NCBI RefSeq assembly: GCF_900188385.1
Contig: NZ_FZOI01000008.1
Location: 124,001-188,000, forward strand
Length of the DNA: 64,000 bases
Reading direction: 5' to 3'
Origin: Azospirillum sp. RU38E
GTDB taxonomy: Bacteria; Pseudomonadota; Alphaproteobacteria; Azospirillales; Azospirillaceae
Of this stretch, positions 52,854 to 60,723 are shown piece by piece. The notes beneath the pieces are model-generated. The model was not told the origin of the DNA. It worked only from the letters and a program-made list of their open reading frames with translations, and did not search any database. Position 1 is the first letter of the stretch, and each line of letters opens with the position of its first letter. The position numbers and the translations under genes were made by a program.

Positions 52854-54848
52854 CTAATCAGCCTTCAGCGCGGCCAGTCGCCGGGTTTCGGCCGGGTCGG
52901 CTGACAGGGGCAGGGTGAAGCTGGCAATGGTGCCCCGGCCCGGCTCGCTTTCCAGGCGCAGTTCCCCGCCATGGCGCAGGGCCAGATCGCGCACCAGGGT
53001 CAGGCCCAGGCCGGTGCCGGTTTCGCCCTGGGTGCCGGGGCGGCTGGCCCCTGGCCCGGCGCGCAGCAGCTGTTGCAGCTGCGATGGCTCCATGCCAATG
53101 CCCTTGTCGGTCACGGCAATTTCCAGCCGGTCCCCCTGCGCGCGGGAGGTGACATGCACCACCCCGCCCGGATGGCTGAATTTCACGGCGTTCATCAACA
53201 GGTTGCGCAGGATGGCCAGCGCCATGGTGCGGTCGGCCAGCACCCACCGGTCGCCGACCGCATCCAGAACCTGGATATCCTTGGCCAGGGCGGCGGAGGC
53301 GACATCGCGCACCGCATCGCCCACCACGTCACGCACCGGGAAAACCATGGGGGCAAAGGGCGTGCCCGACATCTGCACCCGTGACCATTGCAGCAGATTT
53401 TCTAGCAGATCGAAGACCTTGCGCGCCATTTCATGCACGGTGCGGGCGAAATCAGCCGTATCTTCCGCCGACATGCGCGGGGCATGGTCGGCCAGTTCCT
53501 GGGTCATGCCCAGCATACTGTTGAACGGCCCGCGCAGATCGTGGGAGACCAGGGAGAAGAAGCGCGTCTTTTCCCGGTTCAGGAAATCCAGCTCATCATG
53601 GGCGGCGCGCAGATCGGTCAAGGCGCGCTCTGCGGCGGCGCGGGCATTGCGCTCGGCCTGCACCGCCTGATCGCGCACCTTCAGCGTCCGCTGCATCAGC
53701 CGGCGGACAATGAACAGCATCACCAGCAGCGAAGCGACGAAGCCCAGCACCGAAATCACCACATCCTGCATGGCCACCAGCAGCAGGCTGAAGGGTGGGG
53801 TGACATAGACCATGTGCCAGGGCGCGGATTTCAGCGCCGCACTGACGGTGAAGGGCTGGTTGAAACCATGCAGCGGCCCCCCGCCGGCCAGCCGTTCCAG
53901 GCCCCCCGGCAGCACATCATCCAGCAAGGCGGGTGCCGGGCCGTCCTGGCTGCTGGCGATGATATGGCCATTGCCATCCACCAGCAGCATGGCGGCATCG
54001 GTCCGGACCACCGATCCCAGCTTTTCCCGGATGCCGGCCAGCGGCACATCCAGAGCGAAGCTGCCGAGAAACCGCCCTTCCAGGGTCAGCGGCAGGGACA
54101 GGGTGACCATCCTGTCCGGCTGGTCGGGGGCGGACAGGGTCCAGACCGGGCCGCCCTGCGGGTTCAGCGCCGGGCCGGCATGGCGAAAGGCCGGGGTGGT
54201 GGCCAATTGCAGCAGCAGGTCCGTTTCATCACTGCGCACCCAGGGGTGCAGCCCCACCATGCCGGCGCGGGAGATATAAAGCAGGCGCCGCACCTCCGGC
54301 ACCACCTTCTGCGTCACGGCCATCAGCGGCAGCAACTGCACCAACATCGCCGCTTCCTGCCGCCAGGCCCCCGCATCAGCGCGGGAAATCTCCGGCTGCT
54401 GGGCGGCATCATCGGCCGACAGGGCGATCAGATTGCCGATCTGGCTGGTCAGATAGGGCGGGGGCAGCCGATCCAGTGAATAGGGCAAAGCCGGGTCATT
54501 GCCGGGATTGCTGGCCAGAAAGGCGGTCAGCAGGCTGCCTTGCGGCATCTCTGCCGGGGCCGGATATTCGGCGTAGAAAAGTTCGGCGCGTTGTCGCAAG
54601 GCCTCCAGATGGCCTTGCGCGGCCTGCATCTGTACATCAATGGCACTGGCCCGCAGACGGATCTGGTTGGCCAGCACCGATTCCAGCGCGTGGATGCGGC
54701 CATCAATCTGCCACCAGAGCAGCATAGCACCCAGCAGCGCGCCCAAGCCCAAGGCGGCGATCAGCACCCGGTCCAGATGGGCCAGCCCCTGGGCGGCGGC
54801 CCGCCATATATGCCCGGCCTTGCCCGGTTCCGCTCCGTGATCGTCCAT
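52854..54848 (-). CDS. Cache-type sensor histidine kinase (HisKA)
   Basis: The chosen ATG gives 664 residues. A membrane segment (VLIAALGLGALLGAMLLWW) leads into a periplasmic region of about 300 residues with double-Cache features (GSFALDVPLAGIREKLG, AAMLLVDGNGHIIASS). A second segment follows (VVISVLGFVASLLVMLFIV), then a coiled linker, HisKA with FSLVSHDLRGPFNSMLGM and HATPase with NLLMNAVKFSHPGG, DKGIGMEPS and GTGLGLTLVRDLALRHGGEL. The layout indicates sensing of a small extracytoplasmic ligand. The start is uncertain: ATGs at 54914, 54911 and 54887 are in frame, and 54848 has CGGGAATCGGA upstream. No response regulator is adjacent. Confidence 0.9.
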   Translation of the reverse strand: MDDHGAEPGKAGHIWRAAAQGLAHLDRVLIAALGLGALLGAMLLWWQIDGRIHALESVLANQIRLRASAIDVQMQAAQGHLEALRQRAELFYAEYPAPAEMPQGSLLTAFLASNPGNDPALPYSLDRLPPPYLTSQIGNLIALSADDAAQQPEISRADAGAWRQEAAMLVQLLPLMAVTQKVVPEVRRLLYISRAGMVGLHPWVRSDETDLLLQLATTPAFRHAGPALNPQGGPVWTLSAPDQPDRMVTLSLPLTLEGRFLGSFALDVPLAGIREKLGSVVRTDAAMLLVDGNGHIIASSQDGPAPALLDDVLPGGLERLAGGGPLHGFNQPFTVSAALKSAPWHMVYVTPPFSLLLVAMQDVVISVLGFVASLLVMLFIVRRLMQRTLKVRDQAVQAERNARAAAERALTDLRAAHDELDFLNREKTRFFSLVSHDLRGPFNSMLGMTQELADHAPRMSAEDTADFARTVHEMARKVFDLLENLLQWSRVQMSGTPFAPMVFPVRDVVGDAVRDVASAALAKDIQVLDAVGDRWVLADRTMALAILRNLLMNAVKFSHPGGVVHVTSRAQGDRLEIAVTDKGIGMEPSQLQQLLRAGPGASRPGTQGETGTGLGLTLVRDLALRHGGELRLESEPGRGTIASFTLPLSADPAETRRLAALKAD

Positions 54849-55023
54849 TCCGATTCCCGTCGCCTGCCCCTGGCGCCTGCGTGCCATCTTGCCGCTGATC
54901 TTCTTTACCATCATGGGTTGGGGGCGGCAATCTGGGGGGCTTGCCTTGATTGTGCAGTGCGATCCGTCACCCCCTGCCCTGGATGCAGGGGGCCCATGCA
55001 ATCGGCTGTCTGCTGAAATAGAC

Positions 55024-55052
55024 TTGACACGTGGCCTCCATATCTCTATCAC
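55024..55052 (+). promoter_or_regulatory. Promoter of the tRNA-Ile pair
   Basis: TTGACA, a 17-base spacer and TATCAC place a start site about 8 bases before the first tRNA at 55068. It is the most consensus-like promoter in the window. Confidence 0.7.
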
Positions 55053-55067
55053 CGCGCTCCACGAGAG

Positions 55068-55143
55068 GGGCGCGTAGCTCAGGGGTTAGAGCACTCGCCT
55101 GATAAGCGAGAGGTCGGTGGTTCGATTCCACCCGCGCCCACCA
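55068..55143 (+). tRNA. tRNA-Ile (anticodon GAT), copy 1
   Basis: The 76-base cloverleaf includes an encoded CCA. The acceptor stem GGGCGCG pairs with CGCGCCC. The anticodon stem CTCGC/GCGAG holds the loop CTGATAA with anticodon GAT. The T arm is GGTGG-TTCGATT-CCACC. It is identical to the copy at 55230. Confidence 0.97.
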
Positions 55144-55162
55144 TCCCCTCTCCGGTGCTGCG

Positions 55163-55190
55163 AAAGCCGGCCACCTGCCGGCTTTTTCCA
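55163..55190 (+). terminator. Terminator-like hairpin between the two tRNA-Ile genes
   Basis: AAAGCCGGC-cacct-GCCGGCTTT is followed by TTCC. It may end transcription after the first tRNA, implying separate expression of the second. Confidence 0.7.
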
Positions 55191-55229
55191 TTTTCCGCAG
55201 CATATTTTCCCCGCTGCATCAGCGGACGG

Positions 55230-55305
55230 GGGCGCGTAGCTCAGGGGTTAGAGCACTCGCCTGATAAGCGAGAGGTCGGTGGTTCGATTCCACCCGCGCC
55301 CACCA
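55230..55305 (+). tRNA. tRNA-Ile (anticodon GAT), copy 2
   Basis: This is an identical 76-base gene, CCA included, 86 bases after the first copy. The 5' flank differs and I see no clear promoter of its own. Confidence 0.97.
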
Positions 55306-55433
55306 TTCTCCCCGATTTTTCCGGCCCATAGGCCCCTTCAGCGCTTCCCGCTGTGACGGTCGTCAGCGCTTTGCCCCTGCATCTGTGTCATTCTGACTGG
55401 ATCATTGATCCAGCCAAGGGGCCCGTGCCGTCC

Positions 55434-56219
55434 ATGTCCAGCCTGCCCGCCATTTTCATTTCCCACGGTTCGCCCATGCTGGCGCTGGAACAGGACGCCC
55501 CGGCCCATCATTTCCTTTGCCGTCTGGCGGCACTGTTCCCCCGGCCGCAGGCCATCCTGGCCATCTCCGCCCATTGGGAGACGTCGGAACCAGCCCTGTC
55601 CCTGGCGGAGCGGCCGGAGACCATTCATGATTTCCGGGGCTTTCCGCCCGCCCTGTTCGCCATGCGCTATCCGGCCCCCGGCGCGCCAGCCCTGGCGCAC
55701 CGGGCGGGGGAATTGCTGGCCCAGGCCGGCATCCGCGCCTTTGGCAGCGCCGACCGGGGGCTGGATCATGGTGCCTGGACACCGCTGACCCTGGCCTTTC
55801 CCGCCGCCGATATCCCGGTGACGCAGCTTTCCGTGCAGCCGGATCGGGATGCCGGCTGGCATGCCCGCATCGGCGCCGCCCTGCGCCCGCTGCGCGATGA
55901 GGGCGTGCTGATCCTGGGCTCAGGCAGCTTCACCCATAATCTGATGGAAATGCGCTATCAGGCCCCGGATGCGCCGGTGCCGGACTGGGTCAACCAGTTT
56001 GCCGATTGGATGCGCGGCGCGCTGCTGGAAGGCCGCCAGGATGCTGCCCTGGACTGGCTGCGCCAGGCACCAGAGGCGCGGCGCAATCACCCGACGACAG
56101 AACATCTGCTGCCGTTGTTTGTGGCCATGGGGGCGGGCACGCCCGGCATCCCGGCCCGGCTGCTGCACAGCAGTACCGATCGGGTCATCCTGGCCATGGA
56201 TGCCTTCGCCTTTGATTGA
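55434..56219 (+). CDS. LigB-family extradiol dioxygenase (4,5-DOPA dioxygenase-like)
   Basis: The 261-residue protein belongs to the class III extradiol family that includes DOPA dioxygenase and E. coli YgiD. Metal-site motifs are FISHGSPMLALEQD, LAISAHWETSEPAL and GSGSFTHNLMEM, with ADRGLDHGAWTPL holding another histidine. It opens the ring of catecholic substrates; the true substrate is unknown. ATG 55434 has AAGGGG 12 bases upstream. The TGA at 56217-56219 shares its last base with the start of an R1 element. Confidence 0.9.
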   Translation: MSSLPAIFISHGSPMLALEQDAPAHHFLCRLAALFPRPQAILAISAHWETSEPALSLAERPETIHDFRGFPPALFAMRYPAPGAPALAHRAGELLAQAGIRAFGSADRGLDHGAWTPLTLAFPAADIPVTQLSVQPDRDAGWHARIGAALRPLRDEGVLILGSGSFTHNLMEMRYQAPDAPVPDWVNQFADWMRGALLEGRQDAALDWLRQAPEARRNHPTTEHLLPLFVAMGAGTPGIPARLLHSSTDRVILAMDAFAFD

Positions 56220-56304
56220 TACCAACCCGCCGGATGCCGCCGCCCGGCGATTGAGGGAACGCAAAATCTCCCTGGATCGGTCACGATCAAGGGAGATTGG
56301 TATT
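56219..56304 (+). repeat. R1 palindromic repeat, short copy overlapping two stop codons
   Basis: ATACCAA starts at the last base of the dioxygenase stop codon. What remains are a CCGccggatgccGCCG stem, the linker GCCCGGCGATTGAGGGAACG and the AATCTCCCT..AGGGAGATT hairpin, ending TTGGTATTA. The final bases encode the last residues and stop of the bactofilin gene on the other strand. Confidence 0.85.
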
Positions 56305-56937
56305 AGGCTGGGCGGGCCGGTCCCCTTCGCTGGTCTCTGACAGCTTGACCGGCACTGGCTCCTTGTCCGCCGCGACAAGGGCAGCCGCGGCTTCAGTCAG
56401 CGACGCCCCGGCAACCTCAGGTTCAGGGGAGGGGATTCCGGCATCGGTCGCTGCCGCCGGCTCAGCAGCGTCGATCCGTGTTTCCGGTGGTGCCACCGGG
56501 GCGGCCAGCATCCGGGGGGCGGCATCGGCACCGCGCCGGCGCACCGCCCCTTCAAAGCTGGCACCGGGGGCGATTTCCAGCATGGTCTGCACCACATCAC
56601 CACTGATGGTGGAGCCGTTCAGCAGGAACACTTCCTCTGCATTGATCTCCCCCTGCACCCGGCCATGAATGCGCACGGTGGTGGCGAAGATATGGCCCTG
56701 CACGCTGCCGGTGGCGCCGATGATCAGCCGGGCGCAGCGTACATCCCCCCGGATGCTGCCTTCCACATGCAGTTCCCCGGGTGTGTCCAGATCGCCGGTG
56801 ATCACCATGTCGCGGCTGATGATGGAAGGGATGGCTTTGCGTTCAGCGGCCCCCGGACCGCCATTGCTGCCATTGCCAGACGGGCTGTTGCCGGGGCGGG
56901 TGCCGGCCTCAATGCGTTCCTTAACCTTCGCAAACAT
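56287..56937 (-). CDS. Bactofilin
   Basis: The 216-residue protein forms polymerising cytoskeletal filaments. After a basic, glycine-rich N-terminus, the beta-helix core (about 38-130) has the repeats SIISRDMVITGDLDTPGELH, VEGSIRGDVRCARLIIGATG, SVQGHIFATTVRIHGRVQGE and INAEEVFLLNGSTISGDV. The C-terminus is alanine-proline-rich and disordered. Its start overlaps the end of the M23 peptidase gene by 17 bases, so the two are coupled. The last residues, TNLP, and the stop lie inside an R1 repeat. Confidence 0.94.
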   Translation of the reverse strand: MFAKVKERIEAGTRPGNSPSGNGSNGGPGAAERKAIPSIISRDMVITGDLDTPGELHVEGSIRGDVRCARLIIGATGSVQGHIFATTVRIHGRVQGEINAEEVFLLNGSTISGDVVQTMLEIAPGASFEGAVRRRGADAAPRMLAAPVAPPETRIDAAEPAAATDAGIPSPEPEVAGASLTEAAAALVAADKEPVPVKLSETSEGDRPAQPNTNLP

Positions 56938-58435
56938 GCCGGCTTTTCTCCATGAAGCGTAGGGGATCGACGGGCTTGCCTTCCAGCAGCACCTCGTAAT
57001 GCAGATGCGGGCCGGAGCTGCGGCCGCTATTACCCAGCGTGCCGATCTGGCTGCCGGGGTCCAGAATGTCGCCTTGCTTCACCAGCACTTTGCCCAGATG
57101 GGCATAGCGGGTATGGACGGCGAAACCATGATCCACCTCCACCATGCGGCCATAGCCGTCATCGAAGGTGACGGCCACTACCTTGCCGGCGGCGGGCAGG
57201 GTAACGGGGGAGCCCTCGCGGGCCACCAGATCCAGCCCGGTATGGGTGGCCCATTCATTGTTGAAGGGATCGCGCCGGCTGCCGAAACCGCTGGAAGTGT
57301 AGAAATTATCCACCGGCGGGGTCAGGGGCAGGTAATTACCCAGGGAACGTAATTTGGCCTGCCGGTCCAGGCTGGATTCCAGCTGCTGCAGCGCGGCCAC
57401 CGCTTCCGGCGGCAGGGCCGCCTCCGGCAACGCAGGCAGACCGACCAGCGGGCCCCCGCTGGCGGCCGGCTGGTCGGTCATAGCGGACAATACCTTTTCC
57501 AGATTGATGCCGGTGCCCTTCAGCTCGCTTTCCAGCATCCCGACCCGCAGCTGGGCGTGGCCGTTCAGACGGGACAGCAAGGCCACCTGACCGGCAGCCA
57601 CGGCCGACATGCGCTGTTCGGCGGCGGCCAGCCGCACACCCATGGCATCGCGCTCCGCCTTGGCGGCCTCTGCTTCGCCATAACGGCGCAGGGCATCGGC
57701 CTGCGCCTCCGCCAGGGCGCGGGACAGGCCGCTGCTGGCCAGTAGCAGGGTGGGCAGATTGCCTTCTTCCTGCGACAGCCCGCCGATGGACAGTTCCAGC
57801 GCGGCGGCGGCGGCCTGGGCGCGGCGGGTGGCGAATTCCTCGCTGGCCTCTGTGATGGCGGCCAGCGATTGTTCGGCGGCGCTGAGATGGCTGCCGCCCT
57901 CCTCCCCTTTGATGCGCAGGGGGGCCAGTTCGGCGCGCGCCGCCAGCAGCACCTGGCGCAGCGGCTTGGCCCCCGGCTGCTCTGCTTCCGCCAGGGCATT
58001 GAAGGCGGCATCGATGCGGGTGCGGGCCTCCTGCTCTTCCGCCAGGGCGGTGTTCAGGGCGTCGCGGGCATTGTCCAGCTCCTCCGCCATGCGGGAAAGC
58101 TGATCACGGCTTTCGGCCAGCTGGCGGGCCAGGGTATCGGCCCCCTGCTCCACATTGGCGATGTCTTTCCGGCTGTGATCCAGGCTGACACTGACACCGA
58201 TCCAGCCGCCCAGGGCGGCGACCATGCCCAGCAGGGCCAGACCGACATAAAGCGCCGGGCGCAGGCGCTGGCGGGGGCCGATGGTGACGGAACGGACGTG
58301 ATCATCATCGACAATGATGACCTGTTCGCTGCGTGTGAAGAAACCCAGCAAATCACCCCCCGTCAGCATTTGGCCGGGCCTGTTGTGCCATGACCGGTAA
58401 AGCCATGGCGGCCCTTTTATTCCAGACCCCGTCAT
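56921..58435 (-). CDS. M23-family peptidoglycan endopeptidase with coiled coil
   Basis: The 504-residue protein has one membrane segment (YVGLALLGMVAALGGWIGVS) after a short cytoplasmic part. A long periplasmic coiled coil follows (about 95-350), then the LytM/M23 domain with zinc motifs SGFGSRRDPFNNEWATHTGLD, HTRYAHLGK and SSGPHLHYEV. All zinc ligands are present. I chose ATG 58435 with AGG upstream; ATG 58369 is possible. Coupling to a bactofilin gene matches known bactofilin-M23 partnerships that shape the cell by local wall cutting. Confidence 0.92.
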   Translation of the reverse strand: MTGSGIKGPPWLYRSWHNRPGQMLTGGDLLGFFTRSEQVIIVDDDHVRSVTIGPRQRLRPALYVGLALLGMVAALGGWIGVSVSLDHSRKDIANVEQGADTLARQLAESRDQLSRMAEELDNARDALNTALAEEQEARTRIDAAFNALAEAEQPGAKPLRQVLLAARAELAPLRIKGEEGGSHLSAAEQSLAAITEASEEFATRRAQAAAAALELSIGGLSQEEGNLPTLLLASSGLSRALAEAQADALRRYGEAEAAKAERDAMGVRLAAAEQRMSAVAAGQVALLSRLNGHAQLRVGMLESELKGTGINLEKVLSAMTDQPAASGGPLVGLPALPEAALPPEAVAALQQLESSLDRQAKLRSLGNYLPLTPPVDNFYTSSGFGSRRDPFNNEWATHTGLDLVAREGSPVTLPAAGKVVAVTFDDGYGRMVEVDHGFAVHTRYAHLGKVLVKQGDILDPGSQIGTLGNSGRSSGPHLHYEVLLEGKPVDPLRFMEKSRHVCEG

Positions 58436-58573
58436 CGCTGAACCTGTTGAGATGAACTCACCGCAATCAGGTTTGGTGGCGGTTCCGGCCGGGAAATCGA
58501 CCTTATGGGAACCCTGCCTTTCGGGCAAGCCGTAATGGGGGGTACTATATCCCAAAGATATAGACGGGGGCCA

Positions 58574-59239
58574 TCAATCCAGGGCCGTGCGCAGGGCGGC
58601 GGCCACGGCGAAGGGGGCCAGCGTGGCCGCCCCGGCCAGCAAGCCGCCCAGCAACAGCAGATGCGGCCGGGCGCTATGGCCCATCAGGGCGGCATCGATG
58701 GCGGCGGCGGCGAAGATCAGCGCGGGGATGTATAGCGGCATCACCAGCAGCGGCAGCAGCACCCCCCCGCGCCGCGCCCCCAGCGTCAGCGCCGCGCCCA
58801 CGCCGCCGATCAGGCTGAGCAACGGCGTGGTGATGGCAAGCGCCAGCAGCAGAATGGGAAAACCCTCCGCCGGCAGGTTGAGGAACAGGGCCAGCAGGGG
58901 GGAGGCCAGGATCAGCGGCAGACCTGTCACCAGCCAATGGGCCGCCAGCTTGGCCACCGCCACCGCCTCCAGCCCCGGCGGGGACAGTGCCAGCAGTTCC
59001 AGGCTGCCATCTTCATGATCAGCCTGGAACAGCCGGTCCAGCGACAGCAGGGAGGCCAGCAGGGCCGCCACCAGAATGACGCCCGGCGCGATGCGGGCCA
59101 GGATGCCCGGCTCCGGCCCGATGCCGAAGGGGAACATCACCACGCACAGCACAAAGAACAGCACGGCCATGGCGGCATCGGCCCCCTGGCGCAGGGCCAG
59201 CCGCAATTCCCGGCGCAGCAGATGCCAGATCGCCTTCAT
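58574..59239 (-). CDS. ccmB: Heme exporter protein CcmB
   Basis: CcmB is a membrane subunit of the CcmABC complex, which with CcmD and CcmE makes heme available for cytochrome c maturation. The 221-residue protein has six hydrophobic segments. It shows the family features LLRRELRLALRQGADAAMAV, LFFVLCVVMFPFGIGPEPG and SLDRLFQADHEDGSLELLAL. Its start overlaps ccmA by 4 bases. ccmC is not present downstream within this window segment, so the system is split or continues elsewhere. Confidence 0.95.
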   Translation of the reverse strand: MKAIWHLLRRELRLALRQGADAAMAVLFFVLCVVMFPFGIGPEPGILARIAPGVILVAALLASLLSLDRLFQADHEDGSLELLALSPPGLEAVAVAKLAAHWLVTGLPLILASPLLALFLNLPAEGFPILLLALAITTPLLSLIGGVGAALTLGARRGGVLLPLLVMPLYIPALIFAAAAIDAALMGHSARPHLLLLGGLLAGAATLAPFAVAAALRTALD

Positions 59240-59955
59240 GCCGCTTCCCCATCGGCTGCTTCATCATCGGCATCGTCCGCATCGGCGCTGAACCGGGAGA
59301 CGTCCAGCACCTGGGCGCCCGGCAGATCGATGGCGCTGTGGGTGGACAGCACCACCATGCCGCCATCGCCCCGGTGCCGCGCCATCAGGGCGGCCAGCCG
59401 CGCCACCGAGTCGCGGTCCAGGGCAGTGGCCGGTTCATCCAGCAACCACAGGGGCGCATGGGCTGCCGGGGCCAGGGCCAGCCGGGCCAGATTGACCCGC
59501 TTCTTCTGCCCGGCCGACAGGTAGCGGCCGGGCATGTCGGCGATGTGCGACAGCTCCACCTGGGCCAGGGCGGCCTGCGCCCGGCCCGTGGCATCGGGCA
59601 ACCCGTCCAGCCCGGCCCAGACGCAGAGATTTTCCAGCGCCGTCAGGGCCGGCTTCACCGCATCCTGGTGGCCGGCATAGCGCAGCCGGGCGCGATGCGC
59701 CTCCATATCCTCGGCAATCGGGCTGTTCTGCCAGAAAAGCCCGCCGGCAAAGGGGCGCGACAGCCCGGCCAGCAGGCGCAGCAGGCTGGATTTGCCGCTG
59801 CCATTATGGCCGACCAGCAGCAGCGCCCCGCCGGCGGCCAGGCTGAATTCCAGCTGGGTGAAAACCAGCCGGGCCCCGCGCAGACAGGTGAGCGCGCGCG
59901 CTTCCAGCAAGGCGCCCGGTGAAGCGGCGGCAGTGGGGGAAGGGGCGGCACGCAC
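59236..59955 (-). CDS. ccmA: Heme exporter ATP-binding protein CcmA
   Basis: CcmA is the ATPase of the heme-handling ABC complex. The 239-residue protein has Walker A VGHNGSGKSSLLRLLAGL, signature LSAGQKKRVNLARL, Walker B LWLLDEPATALD and STHSAID with the switch histidine. The start is a GTG at 59955. An unusual acidic tail, ADADDADDEAADGEAA, extends past the normal end of the domain. Two inverted repeats lie in the 150 bases upstream. Confidence 0.95.
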   Translation of the reverse strand: MRAAPSPTAAASPGALLEARALTCLRGARLVFTQLEFSLAAGGALLLVGHNGSGKSSLLRLLAGLSRPFAGGLFWQNSPIAEDMEAHRARLRYAGHQDAVKPALTALENLCVWAGLDGLPDATGRAQAALAQVELSHIADMPGRYLSAGQKKRVNLARLALAPAAHAPLWLLDEPATALDRDSVARLAALMARHRGDGGMVVLSTHSAIDLPGAQVLDVSRFSADADDADDEAADGEAA

Positions 59956-60339
59956 GATGATCGGTCACTCCGGCAGCGGGGTCGGGGCCGCACGATGCCA
60001 GAAAGGGCGGGGCGGATGCCAGGAAATCCGCCAAAGAAAACGGCCACCGCGGGGGCATCTGCGGTGGCCGAGAATATCACCGGTTCGGGGCAGAACCGGT
60101 TTTGACAAGGGCTGATCCGCTGAGGGGGGCACCTGGGGGCGGCCGAGACGGGGTGTCTCAAAACGCATCGGCATTTCCCAGAACCTGAGCTGATCGGCCC
60201 GTGAGATAAAAATGGGCGGCGAAAGTGGCGAAATTTTGATTTGAATCGCCTGCGTCCCTGATCTGCAGAATTTAATCGAACCGACACAAAAAAGCGCTTT
60301 ATCCTCACGGGCTTCGGCCCTATATAGCGCGCATTCGCA
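59956..60339. other. Intergenic region between ccmA and the odc leader
   Basis: It contains two inverted repeats. CGGCCACCGC-gggggcatct-GCGGTGGCCG at 60041-60070 has TTTTCTTT on the minus side. ACCGGTTC-ggggca-GAACCGGT at about 60080-60101 has TTTT on the plus side. They may act as terminator or attenuator hairpins for opposite strands. Small open frames here look accidental. Confidence 0.5.
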
Positions 60340-60497
60340 GCGCACGTGCCTATGGCCCCCACACCCGTCGCCGCCCGCTTTCAAGGATGAAAGCACATAA
60401 AGGTGGATGACGGAGCCGTCGACCCGGTGGGGTTATGCAACGACGTAACGCGTATCCTCGTCCGTCCCTTAAGCAAGGCGGCGAATTGGAGGCTACG

Positions 60498-60608
60498 ATG
60501 GTACTTGTTGTTGTCGGTGGGCCCGCCGTGCCTGCCCTTCTCCGTCTTTTCAGTCAGCTCCCGGCCTATGGCGTGCGGGGCATTGCTGGTTCTGTGACCA
60601 GTATCTGA
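60498..60608 (+). CDS. Candidate 36-residue leader peptide upstream of odc
   Basis: ATG 60498 is preceded by TTGGAGG at ideal spacing, the best ribosome-binding site in this region. The peptide begins MVLVVVGGPAVPALLRLFSQ and ends SVTSI before TGA at 60606-60608. A terminator hairpin starts 40 bases later and the odc ATG is 115 bases later. This layout resembles attenuation by a sensing leader peptide, as with SpeFL in enterobacteria, though the peptide sequence is unrelated. It may instead be a chance frame within the structured RNA. Confidence 0.45.
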   Translation: MVLVVVGGPAVPALLRLFSQLPAYGVRGIAGSVTSI

Positions 60609-60645
60609 CCCGCTTGGGCCGGCCGTTGCGGCACGCTTGAGCGGA

Positions 60646-60683
60646 ACCGGACCCGGGATGGGTCCGGCTGTCACTGTTTTTTC
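60646..60683 (+). terminator. Terminator-like hairpin in the odc leader
   Basis: CCGGACCC-gggat-GGGTCCGG is followed, after CTGTCACTG, by TTTTTT. It lies about 40 bases before the odc ATG, the place expected for an attenuator. The gap between stem and T run weakens it. Confidence 0.6.
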
Positions 60684-60723
60684 CACCCGACATCATCCAA
60701 TTTGCTTGGCCTCGGAGTCCGCG

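Larger units (their letters stand above)
60340..60700 (+). ncRNA. Structured leader of the odc gene (speF-type RNA candidate)
   Basis: A long leader of about 380 bases separates the likely promoter (TATATAG near 60330) from the decarboxylase ATG. It has several paired segments, for example GACGGAGCCGTC at 60408-60419 and stem pieces around CGTAACGCG, a leader ORF at 60498, and a terminator at 60648. In alphaproteobacteria an Rfam motif named speF precedes ornithine decarboxylase genes; location and length fit, but I cannot run the covariance model. Confidence 0.55.

Noticed and set aside
55144-55229. Further tRNA between the two tRNA-Ile genes
   Set aside because: The spacer folds only as a terminator hairpin; no cloverleaf or anticodon arm is present.
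60381-60686. Minus-strand small gene opposite the odc leader
   Set aside because: It is antisense to a structured leader, with no ribosome-binding site or recognisable protein features.
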